Source of the DNA: AC-52 sp044870295
GTDB lineage: Bacteria; Actinomycetota; UBA4738
NCBI GenBank assembly: GCA_044870295.1
Contig: JBIOYQ010000093.1
Location: 1-13,200 of the forward strand
Reading direction: 5' to 3'
DNA: 13,200 nucleotides
The position numbers were made by a program, and so were the translations under genes. A model generated the notes under the pieces. It was not told where the DNA came from. It made no database searches and worked only from the letters and a program-made list of their open reading frames with translations. Numbering within the stretch: position 1 is the first letter of the stretch; each line of letters begins with the position of its first letter. Shown one piece after another: positions 5,784 to 13,039 of this stretch.

Positions 5784-7133
5784 ATGACCAGCACCGATCG
5801 CATCGATCGCATTCCACAGCGCATCACCGAGCTGCTTCCCGAGATCCGGGACGCGCTCGAGCGGTTGATCCGCATTCCGTCCGTCAGCTTCCCCGAGTTC
5901 GATCCGTCGAACGTGCGACGGTCCGCCGACCTCACGCGTGAGCTGCTCGGCGCCGCCGGCATGGAGACCGAGTTGCTCGAGGTGCAGGGCGCCCATCCCG
6001 CCGTGCTCGGGCGGATCCCGGCTCCCGACGGCGCGCCGACCGTCCTGCTCTATGCACATCACGACGTGCAGCCGGAGGGACCCCGCGACCTCTGGTCGTC
6101 CGAGCCGTACGAGCCGGTCGAGCGGGACGGACGCCTGTACGGTCGCGGCAGCTCCGATGACAAGGCGGGCATCGCCATGCACCTGGCCGCCATCCGAGCG
6201 TGGGACGGCCATCCGCCCGTCGGCGTGACTGTGTTCGTGGAAGGCGAGGAGGAGGCCAGCTCCGAGCACCTGGGCGAGTTCCTGTCCACCTACGGCGACC
6301 GGCTCCGCGCGGACGTGGTGATCCTTGCCGACTCCGGCAACTGGCGCACCGGCGAGCCCGCGCTCACGGTCTCCCTCCGCGGGATCGTGGCGTGCTTCGT
6401 CGAGGTTCGAACGCTCGACCACGCCGTCCACAGCGGCGAGTACGGGGGCGCGGTCCCCGACGCGTTGACCGCGCTGTGCCGGACGCTGGCCACGTTGCAC
6501 GACGAGCGCGGCAACGTCGCCATCCCCGGCCTGGCCTCCGGCGACGCCGACCCGCTCGACCTCACCGAGGACGAGATTCGTGACTGGGCTGGCATCCGGC
6601 CCGGGGTCGAGCTCATCGGCGAGGGAAGCTTGACCGCGCGGATGTGGACCAAGCCCGCGGTGTCCGTCCTCGGCCTCGACGCGCCCCGCACACCGGAGGC
6701 ATCGAACCAGCTCGTCCCCATGGCGCGAGCCAAGGTGAGCATGCGCATACCGCCGGGCCAGGATCCGGAGGAGGCGATGCAGGCCCTGGTGAAGCACCTG
6801 GAGTCGAACGTCCCGTGGGGCGCCGAGGTGAAGGTCACCCGCGAGGGCGTCGGGTCGCCATACGCCCTGACCGCCGGGGGGCCGGCCTACGCCGCCATGA
6901 AGCAGGCCATGCAGGAGGCCTTCGGCACGCCGGTCGTGGAGATGGGAGCCGGCGGCTCCATCCCGTTCGTCGCCGAGTTCGCGGAGGTCTTCCCGGACGC
7001 GACGCTCATGTTGACCGGCGCCGGCGACCCCAAGTGCAACGCGCACTCCGAGAACGAGAGCGTCGACCTGGGCGACCTGGAGCGGTCGTGCCTGGCCGAG
7101 GCACTCTTCCTCGGATATCTCGCACAGGGATGA
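5784..7133 (+). CDS. M20-family zinc dipeptidase
   Basis: A 449-residue cytosolic metallopeptidase of the M20 (ArgE/DapE/CPG2/carnosinase-like) family that hydrolyses dipeptides or related amides with two zinc ions. The signature motifs are all present in order: YAHHDVQP (90-97, ligand His92 with Asp94), GRGSSDDKAG (120-129, bridging Asp), the catalytic pair in EGEEE (Glu155/Glu156), ADSGNW with Asp183, DHAVHSG with His216 opening the dimerisation lid domain, and CNAHSENE with His421. The length is normal for the dipeptidase branch. The ATG lies 8 bases after a -10-like hexamer and lacks a ribosome binding site, so the mRNA may be leaderless. A small GRAM-like gene starts 4 bases after its stop and is probably co-transcribed. 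The substrate cannot be assigned beyond dipeptidase-like. Peptide nutrition or turnover is likely. Confidence 0.93.
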   Translation: MTSTDRIDRIPQRITELLPEIRDALERLIRIPSVSFPEFDPSNVRRSADLTRELLGAAGMETELLEVQGAHPAVLGRIPAPDGAPTVLLYAHHDVQPEGPRDLWSSEPYEPVERDGRLYGRGSSDDKAGIAMHLAAIRAWDGHPPVGVTVFVEGEEEASSEHLGEFLSTYGDRLRADVVILADSGNWRTGEPALTVSLRGIVACFVEVRTLDHAVHSGEYGGAVPDALTALCRTLATLHDERGNVAIPGLASGDADPLDLTEDEIRDWAGIRPGVELIGEGSLTARMWTKPAVSVLGLDAPRTPEASNQLVPMARAKVSMRIPPGQDPEEAMQALVKHLESNVPWGAEVKVTREGVGSPYALTAGGPAYAAMKQAMQEAFGTPVVEMGAGGSIPFVAEFAEVFPDATLMLTGAGDPKCNAHSENESVDLGDLERSCLAEALFLGYLAQG

Positions 7134-7137
7134 GCCG

Positions 7138-7530
7138 ATGGCCCTCGGGCCGACCGAAGTGTGGATGGTGCACAAGGGCACCGGCACGCGTGGCGTCCGC
7201 GGCGACCTGATCCTGGAACCCGAGCGCCTCATCTTCCGCCCTGAGTTGCGAGCAGCCAGGCCGGACGCGCTGGGTGAGACCGTCTTCGGGCTGGATCAGC
7301 TCACCAAGGTGACCCGGTCGCGCCGGAGCCCCGTCATCGAGCTGCACGTGACGACCGATGGCCTCCCTCCAGTGGTCCTGTTCTACTTCGTGAAGCCTCC
7401 CGACCTGTACTCGTCGGGCGCTGCCAACCCCCGGTCGTACGCGGCGCTCTACCTGAGCAACGCGGGGGCCGTGTACGACGAGGACATCACCGAGTGGGTG
7501 CGGGCGATCCGCCAGGCCATCCGCTCCTAG
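7138..7530 (+). CDS. Small GRAM/PH-like domain protein, function unknown
   Basis: A 130-residue protein without a signal peptide or membrane segment. The pattern GDLILEPERLIFRPE (about 22-36) resembles the opening strands of GRAM/bacterial PH-like domains. Alternating hydrophobic strands follow (VIELHVT, VVLFYFVKP), and there is a closing helix with a tryptophan (ITEWVRAIRQAI, 117-128), as at the end of PH folds. These domains bind lipids or act as protein docking modules, but no partner can be named. The ATG starts 4 bases after the M20 peptidase stop, with AGGGA about 9 bases upstream inside the peptidase gene, so the two are probably translated from one mRNA. The gene converges on gcvT with 19 bases between the stop codons and no visible terminator in the gap. 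The fold call is tentative. Confidence 0.75.
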   Translation: MALGPTEVWMVHKGTGTRGVRGDLILEPERLIFRPELRAARPDALGETVFGLDQLTKVTRSRRSPVIELHVTTDGLPPVVLFYFVKPPDLYSSGAANPRSYAALYLSNAGAVYDEDITEWVRAIRQAIRS

Positions 7531-7549
7531 GCCCGAGTCCGGCAACCAG

Positions 7550-8665
7550 CTACCTCGGCGAGGAGCCGACGAACGGCGGCTTCACCACCTCGGCCTCCCC
7601 TCGGCGTCCCCGGACATCGATCTCGACACTCTCGCCGGCGGCGAACCGGTCCCGCGGACTCAGGTACGCGAGGGCGATGCCCACCCTCAACGTCGGTGAG
7701 AACGTCCCGCTGGTGGTCTCCCCAGCCCGTTCCCCACCGGCCAGCACATCGTAGTGCGGCCGGGGAATGAGCCGATCCCGCATGCGAAGGCCCCACAGCC
7801 GCGACCCGATGCCCTCGGCCTTCTGTCGTGCCAGCGCATCCCTCCCCGGGAAGTCGCCCTTGTCCATGGAGACGGCCCACGACAGCCCGGCTTCCAGCGG
7901 GGTCCGTTCCTCGCTGATGTCGTTGCCGTGGAGCGGATAGCCCATCTCCAGGCGAAGGGTGTCCCTGGCCCCCAGCCCACACGGCTCGACCCCCATGCCT
8001 TGGCCCAGCCGGAGCAGGTCACGCCACAGCTCGCCGGCCATCGCCTCCGGTACGAACAGCTCGAACCCTCGCTCGCCCGTGTAGCCGGAGCGGGACACGA
8101 CCATCGGGCTCCCTCGGTACGGGTACTCTGCGCCTTGCATGTATCCGAGCGCGACGGCCTCCGGGACGACCTGACCGGCCAGGTCGAAGGACCGGGGACC
8201 CTGCGGAGCGATCAGGGCGAGGTCCTCCCGCAACACGACGTCGACCGGGTCCGATCCCGCCCTCGACAACAGCGCGGAATGGACCTTGGCCGTGTTCGAC
8301 GCGTTCGGGACCACCAGGTACCTGTGCTCCCCGACCCGGTAGACGATCAGGTCATCGACGATCCCCCCTCGGTCGTTCAGGAGCATGTTGTACTGCGCCC
8401 CACCGACATCCACCTTCGACAGGTCGTTGGTGAACGTCCGCTGCAGGAGATCGGCGGCGCCGAGCCCTTCCACGACCACCTTGCCCAGATGCGTCAGGTC
8501 GAAGATCCCGACCGCCTCGCGGACGGCTCGGTGCTCGGCCAGGGTCCCCCGGTACTCGATCGGCATGAGCCACCCGCCGAAGGGACCCAGACGCGCCCCC
8601 ACGGCCCGATGCTCGTCCTCCAGTGGAGAGTGCCTGAGGTCGTCGTTCGGTTCGCTTCCCGACAC
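7550..8665 (-). CDS. gcvT: Glycine cleavage system T protein (aminomethyltransferase)
   Basis: Transfers the methylene group from aminomethylated lipoyl-H protein to tetrahydrofolate, releasing ammonia and reduced H protein, which the L protein (dihydrolipoyl dehydrogenase) reoxidises. The 371-residue length matches the family (about 360-370). Landmarks are SPLEDEHRAVGARLGPFGGW near the N-terminus, the folate-site motif YNMLLNDRGGIVDDLIVYR with the catalytic Asp at about 104-105, GYTGERGFELF, and GLGARDTLRLEMGYPLHGND. The end is VVKPPFV, as usual. The GTG at 8663-8665 is chosen because CATACT (8672-8677) lies 6 bases upstream, as for a leaderless mRNA. The ATG at 8743 would add 26 residues unlike the family. 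The gene is divergent from lpdA, whose product is its biochemical partner. GcvH and GcvP are not in the window. Confidence 0.92.
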   Translation of the reverse strand: MSGSEPNDDLRHSPLEDEHRAVGARLGPFGGWLMPIEYRGTLAEHRAVREAVGIFDLTHLGKVVVEGLGAADLLQRTFTNDLSKVDVGGAQYNMLLNDRGGIVDDLIVYRVGEHRYLVVPNASNTAKVHSALLSRAGSDPVDVVLREDLALIAPQGPRSFDLAGQVVPEAVALGYMQGAEYPYRGSPMVVSRSGYTGERGFELFVPEAMAGELWRDLLRLGQGMGVEPCGLGARDTLRLEMGYPLHGNDISEERTPLEAGLSWAVSMDKGDFPGRDALARQKAEGIGSRLWGLRMRDRLIPRPHYDVLAGGERAGETTSGTFSPTLRVGIALAYLSPRDRFAAGESVEIDVRGRRGEAEVVKPPFVGSSPR

Positions 8666-8670
8666 GGCGG

Positions 8671-8677
8671 TAGTATG
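8671..8677. promoter_or_regulatory. Overlapping divergent -10 elements of gcvT and lpdA
   Basis: TAGTAT (8671-8676, plus strand) can serve lpdA with a leader of about 75-80 bases. CATACT (8677-8672, minus strand) lies 6 bases before the GTG of gcvT. The two hexamers overlap almost fully, so polymerase could probably not occupy both at once. The -35 regions are weak on both strands. Confidence 0.4.
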
Positions 8678-8746
8678 GCTGAGCGGCGTCGGCCCTTGCC
8701 CGCGTGCGTATGACGCCGCTTCGGCCCCTGATCGAGAGCTCATCCG

Positions 8747-8752
8747 AAAGGA
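8747..8752 (+). promoter_or_regulatory. Ribosome binding site that fixes the lpdA start
   Basis: AAAGGA lies 8 bases before the GTG at 8761 and selects it over the in-frame ATG at 8704, which has no such site and would add 19 residues before the FAD-binding strand. Confidence 0.7.
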
Positions 8753-8760
8753 CCGGCAAC

Positions 8761-10134
8761 GTGTCTGACGAGACCTACGACCTGGTGGTGCTGGGCAGCG
8801 GCACGGGCGGATACGCCGCGGCCCTCCGAGCCGCGGAGCTGGGCAAGCGAACCGCCATTGTGGAACGAGAGGAACGCTTGGGCGGGACCTGCCTCTTGCG
8901 AGGATGCATCCCCTCCAAGGCGTTGCTCGAGTCCGCGTCGGTCATGGACCGCATCAACCGGGCGGAGGAATGGGGCATCAAGGCGTCGGGCGAAGCCGAG
9001 TGGCCCAAGGTCCTGGAGTTCGAGCAGCACATCGTCGACAAGAAGGTGTCGGGCCTCACCGGACTCATCAAGGCCCGAAAGATCGACGTCATCCACGGAA
9101 CCGGGAAGCTGGCATCCGGGCCGTCCGTCCGGGTCGACGGGCGGACCGTCCGAGCGGCCGACGTGGTCCTCGCCACCGGCTCCTTCGCCCGCACGTTCTG
9201 GGATCTCACCGACCGCGTGATCACCAGCGATCAGGCCCTGGTGCTCGACCACCTCCCGGCGTCGGCCGTGATCATCGGGGCGGGCGCCATCGGCATGGAG
9301 TTCGCCACCGTCTACGCCTCTTTCGGAGTGAAGGTGACGGTGCTCGAGGCGCTCCCTCGCATCGTCCCCTTGGAGGACGAGGACATCTCCAAGGAGGCGG
9401 CGCGGGCCTTCCGGAAGCGCGGCATCGAGACGGTCGCTGCCGTGAAGGTGACGGACGTGAAGGACACGGGCGATCACGTCGAGGTCGCCTACGAGGGCGA
9501 CAAGGGCTCCCAGTCCGTCTCCGCCGAGATCTGCCTGGTCGCGGTGGGACGGGGCCCCAACAGTGAGGGTGCCGGGTTCGAGGAGGCGGGCGTGGAGCTC
9601 GACCGCGGCTACGTCAAGGTGGACGGCCAGCTCCAGACCACCGTGCCCCATGTGTGGGCGATCGGCGACGTGGCGGCCACCCCCCTCCAGCTCGCCCATT
9701 CCTCGTTCCTGGAGGGGATGTCGGTGGCCGAGCGGATCGCCGGCCAGGACGTGCCCGAGATCGACTACGCGGGCGTCCCCAGGGTCACGTTCTCCCAGCC
9801 CGAGATCTCCTCCGTCGGCCTCACCGAAGCCCAGGCCCGGGATCGCGGACACGACGTGGTGGTGACCAAGTTCAACTTCCAGGTCCTGGCCAAGTCGAAC
9901 ATCGTGGGCGAGGGCGGCATCGTGAAGATCGTGGCCGAGAAGGAGGGACCGGTGCTCGGCGTGCACATGATCGGCCCCCACGTGACCGAGCTCGTGGCCG
10001 AGGCCGCGCTCACGTACAACTGGGAGGCCTGGCCTGCCGATGTGGCCAGGGTCATCCATCCCCACCCGACGCTCTCGGAGGGGATCGGCGAGGCGTTCCT
10101 GTCGCTTGCCGGCAAGCCCCTCCACACGATGTGA
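8761..10134 (+). CDS. lpdA: Dihydrolipoyl dehydrogenase (E3)
   Basis: Reoxidises dihydrolipoyl groups of E2 or H protein with FAD and an active-site disulfide, passing electrons to NAD+. The protein has 457 residues, typical for E3. The N-terminal FAD-binding fold carries YDLVVLGSGTGGYAAALRAA (6-25). The redox disulfide is in GGTCLLRGCIPSK (Cys44, Cys49). The central NAD-binding fold carries VIIGAGAIGMEFATVYASFG. The second FAD contact is WAIGDVA. The C-terminal dimer interface holds the catalytic pair in HPHPTLSEG (His435, Glu440). All key residues are intact. The GTG start is supported by a ribosome binding site. The E2 gene follows 60 bases downstream on the same strand with no terminator, so they are probably one operon. 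The product can serve pyruvate dehydrogenase, and also glycine cleavage given the divergent gcvT. Confidence 0.96.
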   Translation: MSDETYDLVVLGSGTGGYAAALRAAELGKRTAIVEREERLGGTCLLRGCIPSKALLESASVMDRINRAEEWGIKASGEAEWPKVLEFEQHIVDKKVSGLTGLIKARKIDVIHGTGKLASGPSVRVDGRTVRAADVVLATGSFARTFWDLTDRVITSDQALVLDHLPASAVIIGAGAIGMEFATVYASFGVKVTVLEALPRIVPLEDEDISKEAARAFRKRGIETVAAVKVTDVKDTGDHVEVAYEGDKGSQSVSAEICLVAVGRGPNSEGAGFEEAGVELDRGYVKVDGQLQTTVPHVWAIGDVAATPLQLAHSSFLEGMSVAERIAGQDVPEIDYAGVPRVTFSQPEISSVGLTEAQARDRGHDVVVTKFNFQVLAKSNIVGEGGIVKIVAEKEGPVLGVHMIGPHVTELVAEAALTYNWEAWPADVARVIHPHPTLSEGIGEAFLSLAGKPLHTM

Positions 10135-10180
10135 GGCGGACGACGTGGTAGAACCGGACCAGATGAGCACGAAGAGCGCG

Positions 10181-10188
10181 AAGGAGGT
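10181..10188 (+). promoter_or_regulatory. Near-perfect Shine-Dalgarno before a TTG start
   Basis: AAGGAGGT stands 6 bases before the TTG at 10195. It is the strongest ribosome binding site in the window and compensates for the weak start codon. No ATG or GTG is available in frame upstream as far as the lpdA stop. Confidence 0.75.
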
Positions 10189-10194
10189 CACACC

Positions 10195-11628
10195 TTGGCC
10201 ACCCCGGTGACGATGCCGCAGCTGGGCGAGACCGTGGTCGAAGGGACCATCACGAAGTGGCTGAAGAAGGAAGGCGAGACCGTTGACCGCGACGAGCCGC
10301 TGTTCGAGATCTCCACCGACAAGGTGGACACGGAGGTCCCCTCCCCCGTCGGCGGCAAGGTGGTCCAGATCAAGGTCCCCGAGGGCGAGACGGTCAGCGT
10401 CGGGACCGAGCTGGCCATCATCGAGCCGAGTGGCGACGGGCAGGCCGCCTCAGCCGCCCCCTCATCCGCGACGCAGGAGCCGGCTCGCGTCGAGGAAGAG
10501 CGCGAGGAGGCCGAGGAAGCCGAAGAGTCGGCCACCCGGGAGGAGGAGCAGCCAGAGCGTGGGCCCGCCGAAGAGACCGCGCCCACCCCCGTCCGGCCGG
10601 AGCCCGAGGAAGAGCGGCGCCCACCGGCCGAGCCGGAGGCGCGTGCCGCGCCCTCCCCGGATGGAGGGGCACGGTCCCAGATCCTCTCGCCGCTGGTTCG
10701 CCGCCTGGCGGAGGAGAACGACGTCGACCTGTCCCGAGTCCGCGGCAGTGGAACGGGCGGCCGGATCACGAAGAAGGATGTGCTGGCCTACGCCGAGTCA
10801 CGCCAGGGCCAGGAAGCCCCGGCGGCCACGCCCCCCGCTGCCTCTGCCGTGGCGCCCGCTCGCGAGGCACCCGCCCGTGAGGCCGCGCCGGCTCCCGGGG
10901 GCGCCGCGGGAGCTCGCGAGGAGGAGGTCCCCCTCACCCGGATGCGCCAGGCCATCGCCAAGAACATGGTGGCGTCCATCCAGACATCCGCACGGGCGTG
11001 GAACCTGGTCGAGGTCAACATGGAGAACGTCGTGCGGACCCGCGAGGCCGCCAAGGACGCGTTCCGTCAGCGGGAGGGCCTCAACCTGACCTACATGCCG
11101 TTCGTGGCCCGGGCGGTGTGCGAGGCCCTGCTGGAGTTCCCGGACGTGAACTCGGAGCTGCGCGACGACCACCTGGTCCTGAAGCACTACGTGAACCTGG
11201 GCATCGCGGTGGCGCTGGACGAAGGCCTGATCGTCCCGGTGGTCAAGGGCGCTGACTCCATGAACCTGGTCGGACTGGGCCGGGCCATCAACGACATCGC
11301 CACTCGGGCCCGGTCCAAGAAGCTCGTCCCCGACGACGTGCAGGGCGGGACGTTCACGATCACCAACCCCGGGCCGTTCGGCTCGATCATCAGCGTGCCC
11401 ATCATCAACCCACCGCAGTGCGCCATCCTCGCCTTCGACGCCATCGAGAAGCGACCCGTGGTGGTGGACGACTCGATCGCCATCCGGCACATGGTGTACC
11501 TGTCGATGTCGTGGGATCACCGCATCATCGACGGCGCCACGGCGGCCAAGTTCCTCGCCAAGATCAAGCAGAACCTCGAGACCTGGGACTTCGGCCCCGA
11601 GGTGGGGCTGGCGGCGCGTGGGAGCTGA
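10195..11628 (+). CDS. Dihydrolipoamide acyltransferase (E2), probably of pyruvate dehydrogenase
   Basis: Core of a 2-oxo-acid dehydrogenase complex: the swinging lipoyl arm accepts the acyl group from E1 and the catalytic domain passes it to CoA. In 477 residues there is one lipoyl domain (about 2-78, lipoylated Lys43 in ISTDKVDTEV). A long linker (80-160) follows, with a strongly acidic Glu/Arg-rich first half (98-122). A peripheral-subunit-binding domain (about 163-199) ends in GTGGRITKKDVLAY. After a second Ala/Pro linker comes the acyltransferase domain (about 243-470) with SWDHRIIDG (catalytic His442 and Asp446). Many actinobacterial relatives have two or three lipoyl domains, and this one has a single copy. 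It sits between E3 and lipB, with AceE-type E1 further down, which favours the pyruvate complex over the 2-oxoglutarate one. Sequence alone does not separate these E2 types. Confidence 0.93.
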   Translation: MATPVTMPQLGETVVEGTITKWLKKEGETVDRDEPLFEISTDKVDTEVPSPVGGKVVQIKVPEGETVSVGTELAIIEPSGDGQAASAAPSSATQEPARVEEEREEAEEAEESATREEEQPERGPAEETAPTPVRPEPEEERRPPAEPEARAAPSPDGGARSQILSPLVRRLAEENDVDLSRVRGSGTGGRITKKDVLAYAESRQGQEAPAATPPAASAVAPAREAPAREAAPAPGGAAGAREEEVPLTRMRQAIAKNMVASIQTSARAWNLVEVNMENVVRTREAAKDAFRQREGLNLTYMPFVARAVCEALLEFPDVNSELRDDHLVLKHYVNLGIAVALDEGLIVPVVKGADSMNLVGLGRAINDIATRARSKKLVPDDVQGGTFTITNPGPFGSIISVPIINPPQCAILAFDAIEKRPVVVDDSIAIRHMVYLSMSWDHRIIDGATAAKFLAKIKQNLETWDFGPEVGLAARGS

Positions 11629-12322
11629 CGGCTGGCTGATCCGGCCGGCGGGTTTGGTGTCCTACGGGTCCGCGTACGACCTCATGCATGAGCTGGCGGC
11701 GGCCCGACTGGCCGGCGAGGTTCCCGACTCGCTGATCCTGCTCGAGCACCCGCCCGTGTACACGGCGGGGAAGCGGTGGGACCCGGTGCACGTGGTGTGG
11801 GCCGAGGAGGTCATGCGTGCCGCCGGCGCCGAGTTCCACGTGGTCGACCGCGGCGGAAGCGTGACCTTCCACGGGCCGGGGCAGCTCGTCGGCTACCCCA
11901 TCCTGGACCTCGGCCCCAAGCCCGACGTGGTCGGCTTCGTCCGGAACCTCGAGGAGGTCGTGATCCTGGCGGCCGAGGATGCCGGGATCTCTGGCCTGGG
12001 ACGCAACCCTGTCAACTCAGGCGTGTGGGCGGGTGACCAGAAGGTCTGCGCGATCGGTGTTCGGGTCACCCGAGCCAGGGTGACCCTGCACGGGTTCGCG
12101 CTGAACTGCACCACGGACCTGGCCTGGTACGACGCCATCGTCCCCTGCGGACTGACCGACACCGGCGTGACGTCGTTGAGCCGGATCGCCGGTCGGGAGA
12201 TCACCGTAAAGGACATGGCCCCGCTGGTTGCCGGGCGCTTCGCCGACGTGTTCCATCTCGCCCTGGCTCCAAGGCCGCTGGATGTCGAGACGAGGACGAC
12301 CGTTTCCCTGTCCGCTTTTTAG
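11618..12322 (+). CDS. lipB: Lipoyl(octanoyl) transferase
   Basis: Moves octanoate from acyl carrier protein to the lipoyl lysine of E2 or H protein, the first step of endogenous lipoylation, after which LipA inserts sulfur. The 234-residue protein has the family's landmarks: LEHPPVYTAGKR (42-53), RGGSVTFHGPGQLVGYPI (78-95), the catalytic lysine in GDQKVCAIGVRV (Lys142) and the acyl-accepting cysteine in IVPCGL (Cys177). The GTG start lies inside the end of the E2 gene (11-base overlap), so it is translationally coupled to the gene of its own substrate. GAGGTGGGG about 9 bases upstream may serve as ribosome binding site. LipA, often adjacent, is not in the window. The last 15 residues past the conserved fold are unremarkable. 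Confidence 0.95.
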   Translation: MGADGWLIRPAGLVSYGSAYDLMHELAAARLAGEVPDSLILLEHPPVYTAGKRWDPVHVVWAEEVMRAAGAEFHVVDRGGSVTFHGPGQLVGYPILDLGPKPDVVGFVRNLEEVVILAAEDAGISGLGRNPVNSGVWAGDQKVCAIGVRVTRARVTLHGFALNCTTDLAWYDAIVPCGLTDTGVTSLSRIAGREITVKDMAPLVAGRFADVFHLALAPRPLDVETRTTVSLSAF

Positions 12323-12388
12323 CTTCCGGCGTCAAGCGGGGGACGGCGCGGCAATCTCATCGAGAGCACGCCTCCAGATCAAGCGACG

Positions 12389-12394
12389 TATCCT
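12389..12394 (+). promoter_or_regulatory. -10-like element for the two-TM protein gene
   Basis: TATCCT ends 6 bases before the ATG at 12401, the spacing expected for a leaderless transcript. No -35 and no ribosome binding site are obvious. Confidence 0.4.
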
Positions 12395-12400
12395 CTCCTC

Positions 12401-12958
12401 ATGCCGGACCTGATGGCCTTCATCGCCCTGCGGCGGCTCCCGGTGACCGACGAGACCTATACCGCCCGCTACGAGCAGCTCTTGACGGACAGCATGGCGA
12501 ACGCTCCGCCCCCAGACGCCATTCAAGTGCCCCCAATGATCTCGAACGGCGCCCTCGTCATTGCCACCTTGGTGGGGGTGGGCCTGGTCTCGTTCGGCTT
12601 CCTCGCATTGCTCATCTGGGATGTTGCCGTGGTCGGCATCATCTTGGCGGCGATCGGGCTGCTCACGCTCATCCTGTCATGGCGTGCGTGGCACATACGG
12701 CGAGGATCGCGCCGGCATGGCGAGCTCGTGGCGGTGGGTCTGCTGAACGCCGCCGATCGCGCGGAGCGGCGGGCCGAGGATCTCGCGGCATCCGGAGCAT
12801 CAGACGAGGCCCGGGCCGCGATGGAACTGGCCGCCGATCGCCTTCGGGCGCTCGCTCCGGGCTCGGGCCGCCCACACGAAGTGATGGAGCGAGCCCACCG
12901 ACTTCGCCAGAGGGCCGCTGAACTCCACCAGGCGCATGGAGTGGCCGACCCTCGATGA
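12401..12958 (+). CDS. Two-TM membrane protein of unknown function
   Basis: I do not recognise this 185-residue protein. A short N-terminal segment (1-45) is followed by two adjacent hydrophobic helices, about 50-72 and 75-95, joined by a tight turn around Asp74. A basic stretch (RRGSRRHGE, 100-108) points to a cytoplasmic C-terminus by the positive-inside rule. The remaining 80 residues are charged and Ala-rich, with features of long amphipathic helices (AADRAERRAEDLAASG and HRLRQRAAELHQAHG), perhaps a helical hairpin or coiled coil. The gene lies between lipB and aceE with gaps of 78 and 81 bases and a promoter-like hexamer of its own, so it may be independent of the lipoyl genes. The ATG at 12401 is preferred. 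An ATG four codons later is possible. Confidence 0.72.
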   Translation: MPDLMAFIALRRLPVTDETYTARYEQLLTDSMANAPPPDAIQVPPMISNGALVIATLVGVGLVSFGFLALLIWDVAVVGIILAAIGLLTLILSWRAWHIRRGSRRHGELVAVGLLNAADRAERRAEDLAASGASDEARAAMELAADRLRALAPGSGRPHEVMERAHRLRQRAAELHQAHGVADPR

Positions 12959-13000
12959 GGATCTGGCCAGCGGTTGAGTCCGCCCCAGCTCCGGCCGACG

Positions 13001-13006
13001 TAGTCT
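13001..13006 (+). promoter_or_regulatory. Candidate -10 element for aceE
   Basis: TAGTCT lies 33 bases before the aceE ATG. A TTGAGT at 12974-12979 is 21 bases upstream, too far for a standard -35, so the promoter call is weak. Confidence 0.3.
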
Positions 13007-13039
13007 TGTAGAGAGCATCCGCGCCCAAGGTAGGAGTTC

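Noticed and set aside
4998..7232. A 744-codon open frame antisense to the lipoprotein and the M20 peptidase
   Set aside because: The opposite strand carries complete M20 motifs and a lipobox protein. The antisense translation is His/Arg/Gly-rich and has no recognisable domain.
7531..7549. A bidirectional terminator between the GRAM-like gene and gcvT
   Set aside because: The 19-base gap holds no inverted repeat or T run that I can see.
8740..10191. A 483-codon open frame antisense to lpdA
   Set aside because: lpdA is intact with all catalytic residues, and the antisense product is Asp/His/Gly-rich without motifs.
10163..10210. A 15-codon open frame starting at ATG 10163 and overlapping the TTG start of the E2 gene, as a possible leader peptide
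   Set aside because: It has no visible ribosome binding site of its own, and its sequence shows no run of a regulatory amino acid. Its codons mostly coincide with the Shine-Dalgarno site of E2.
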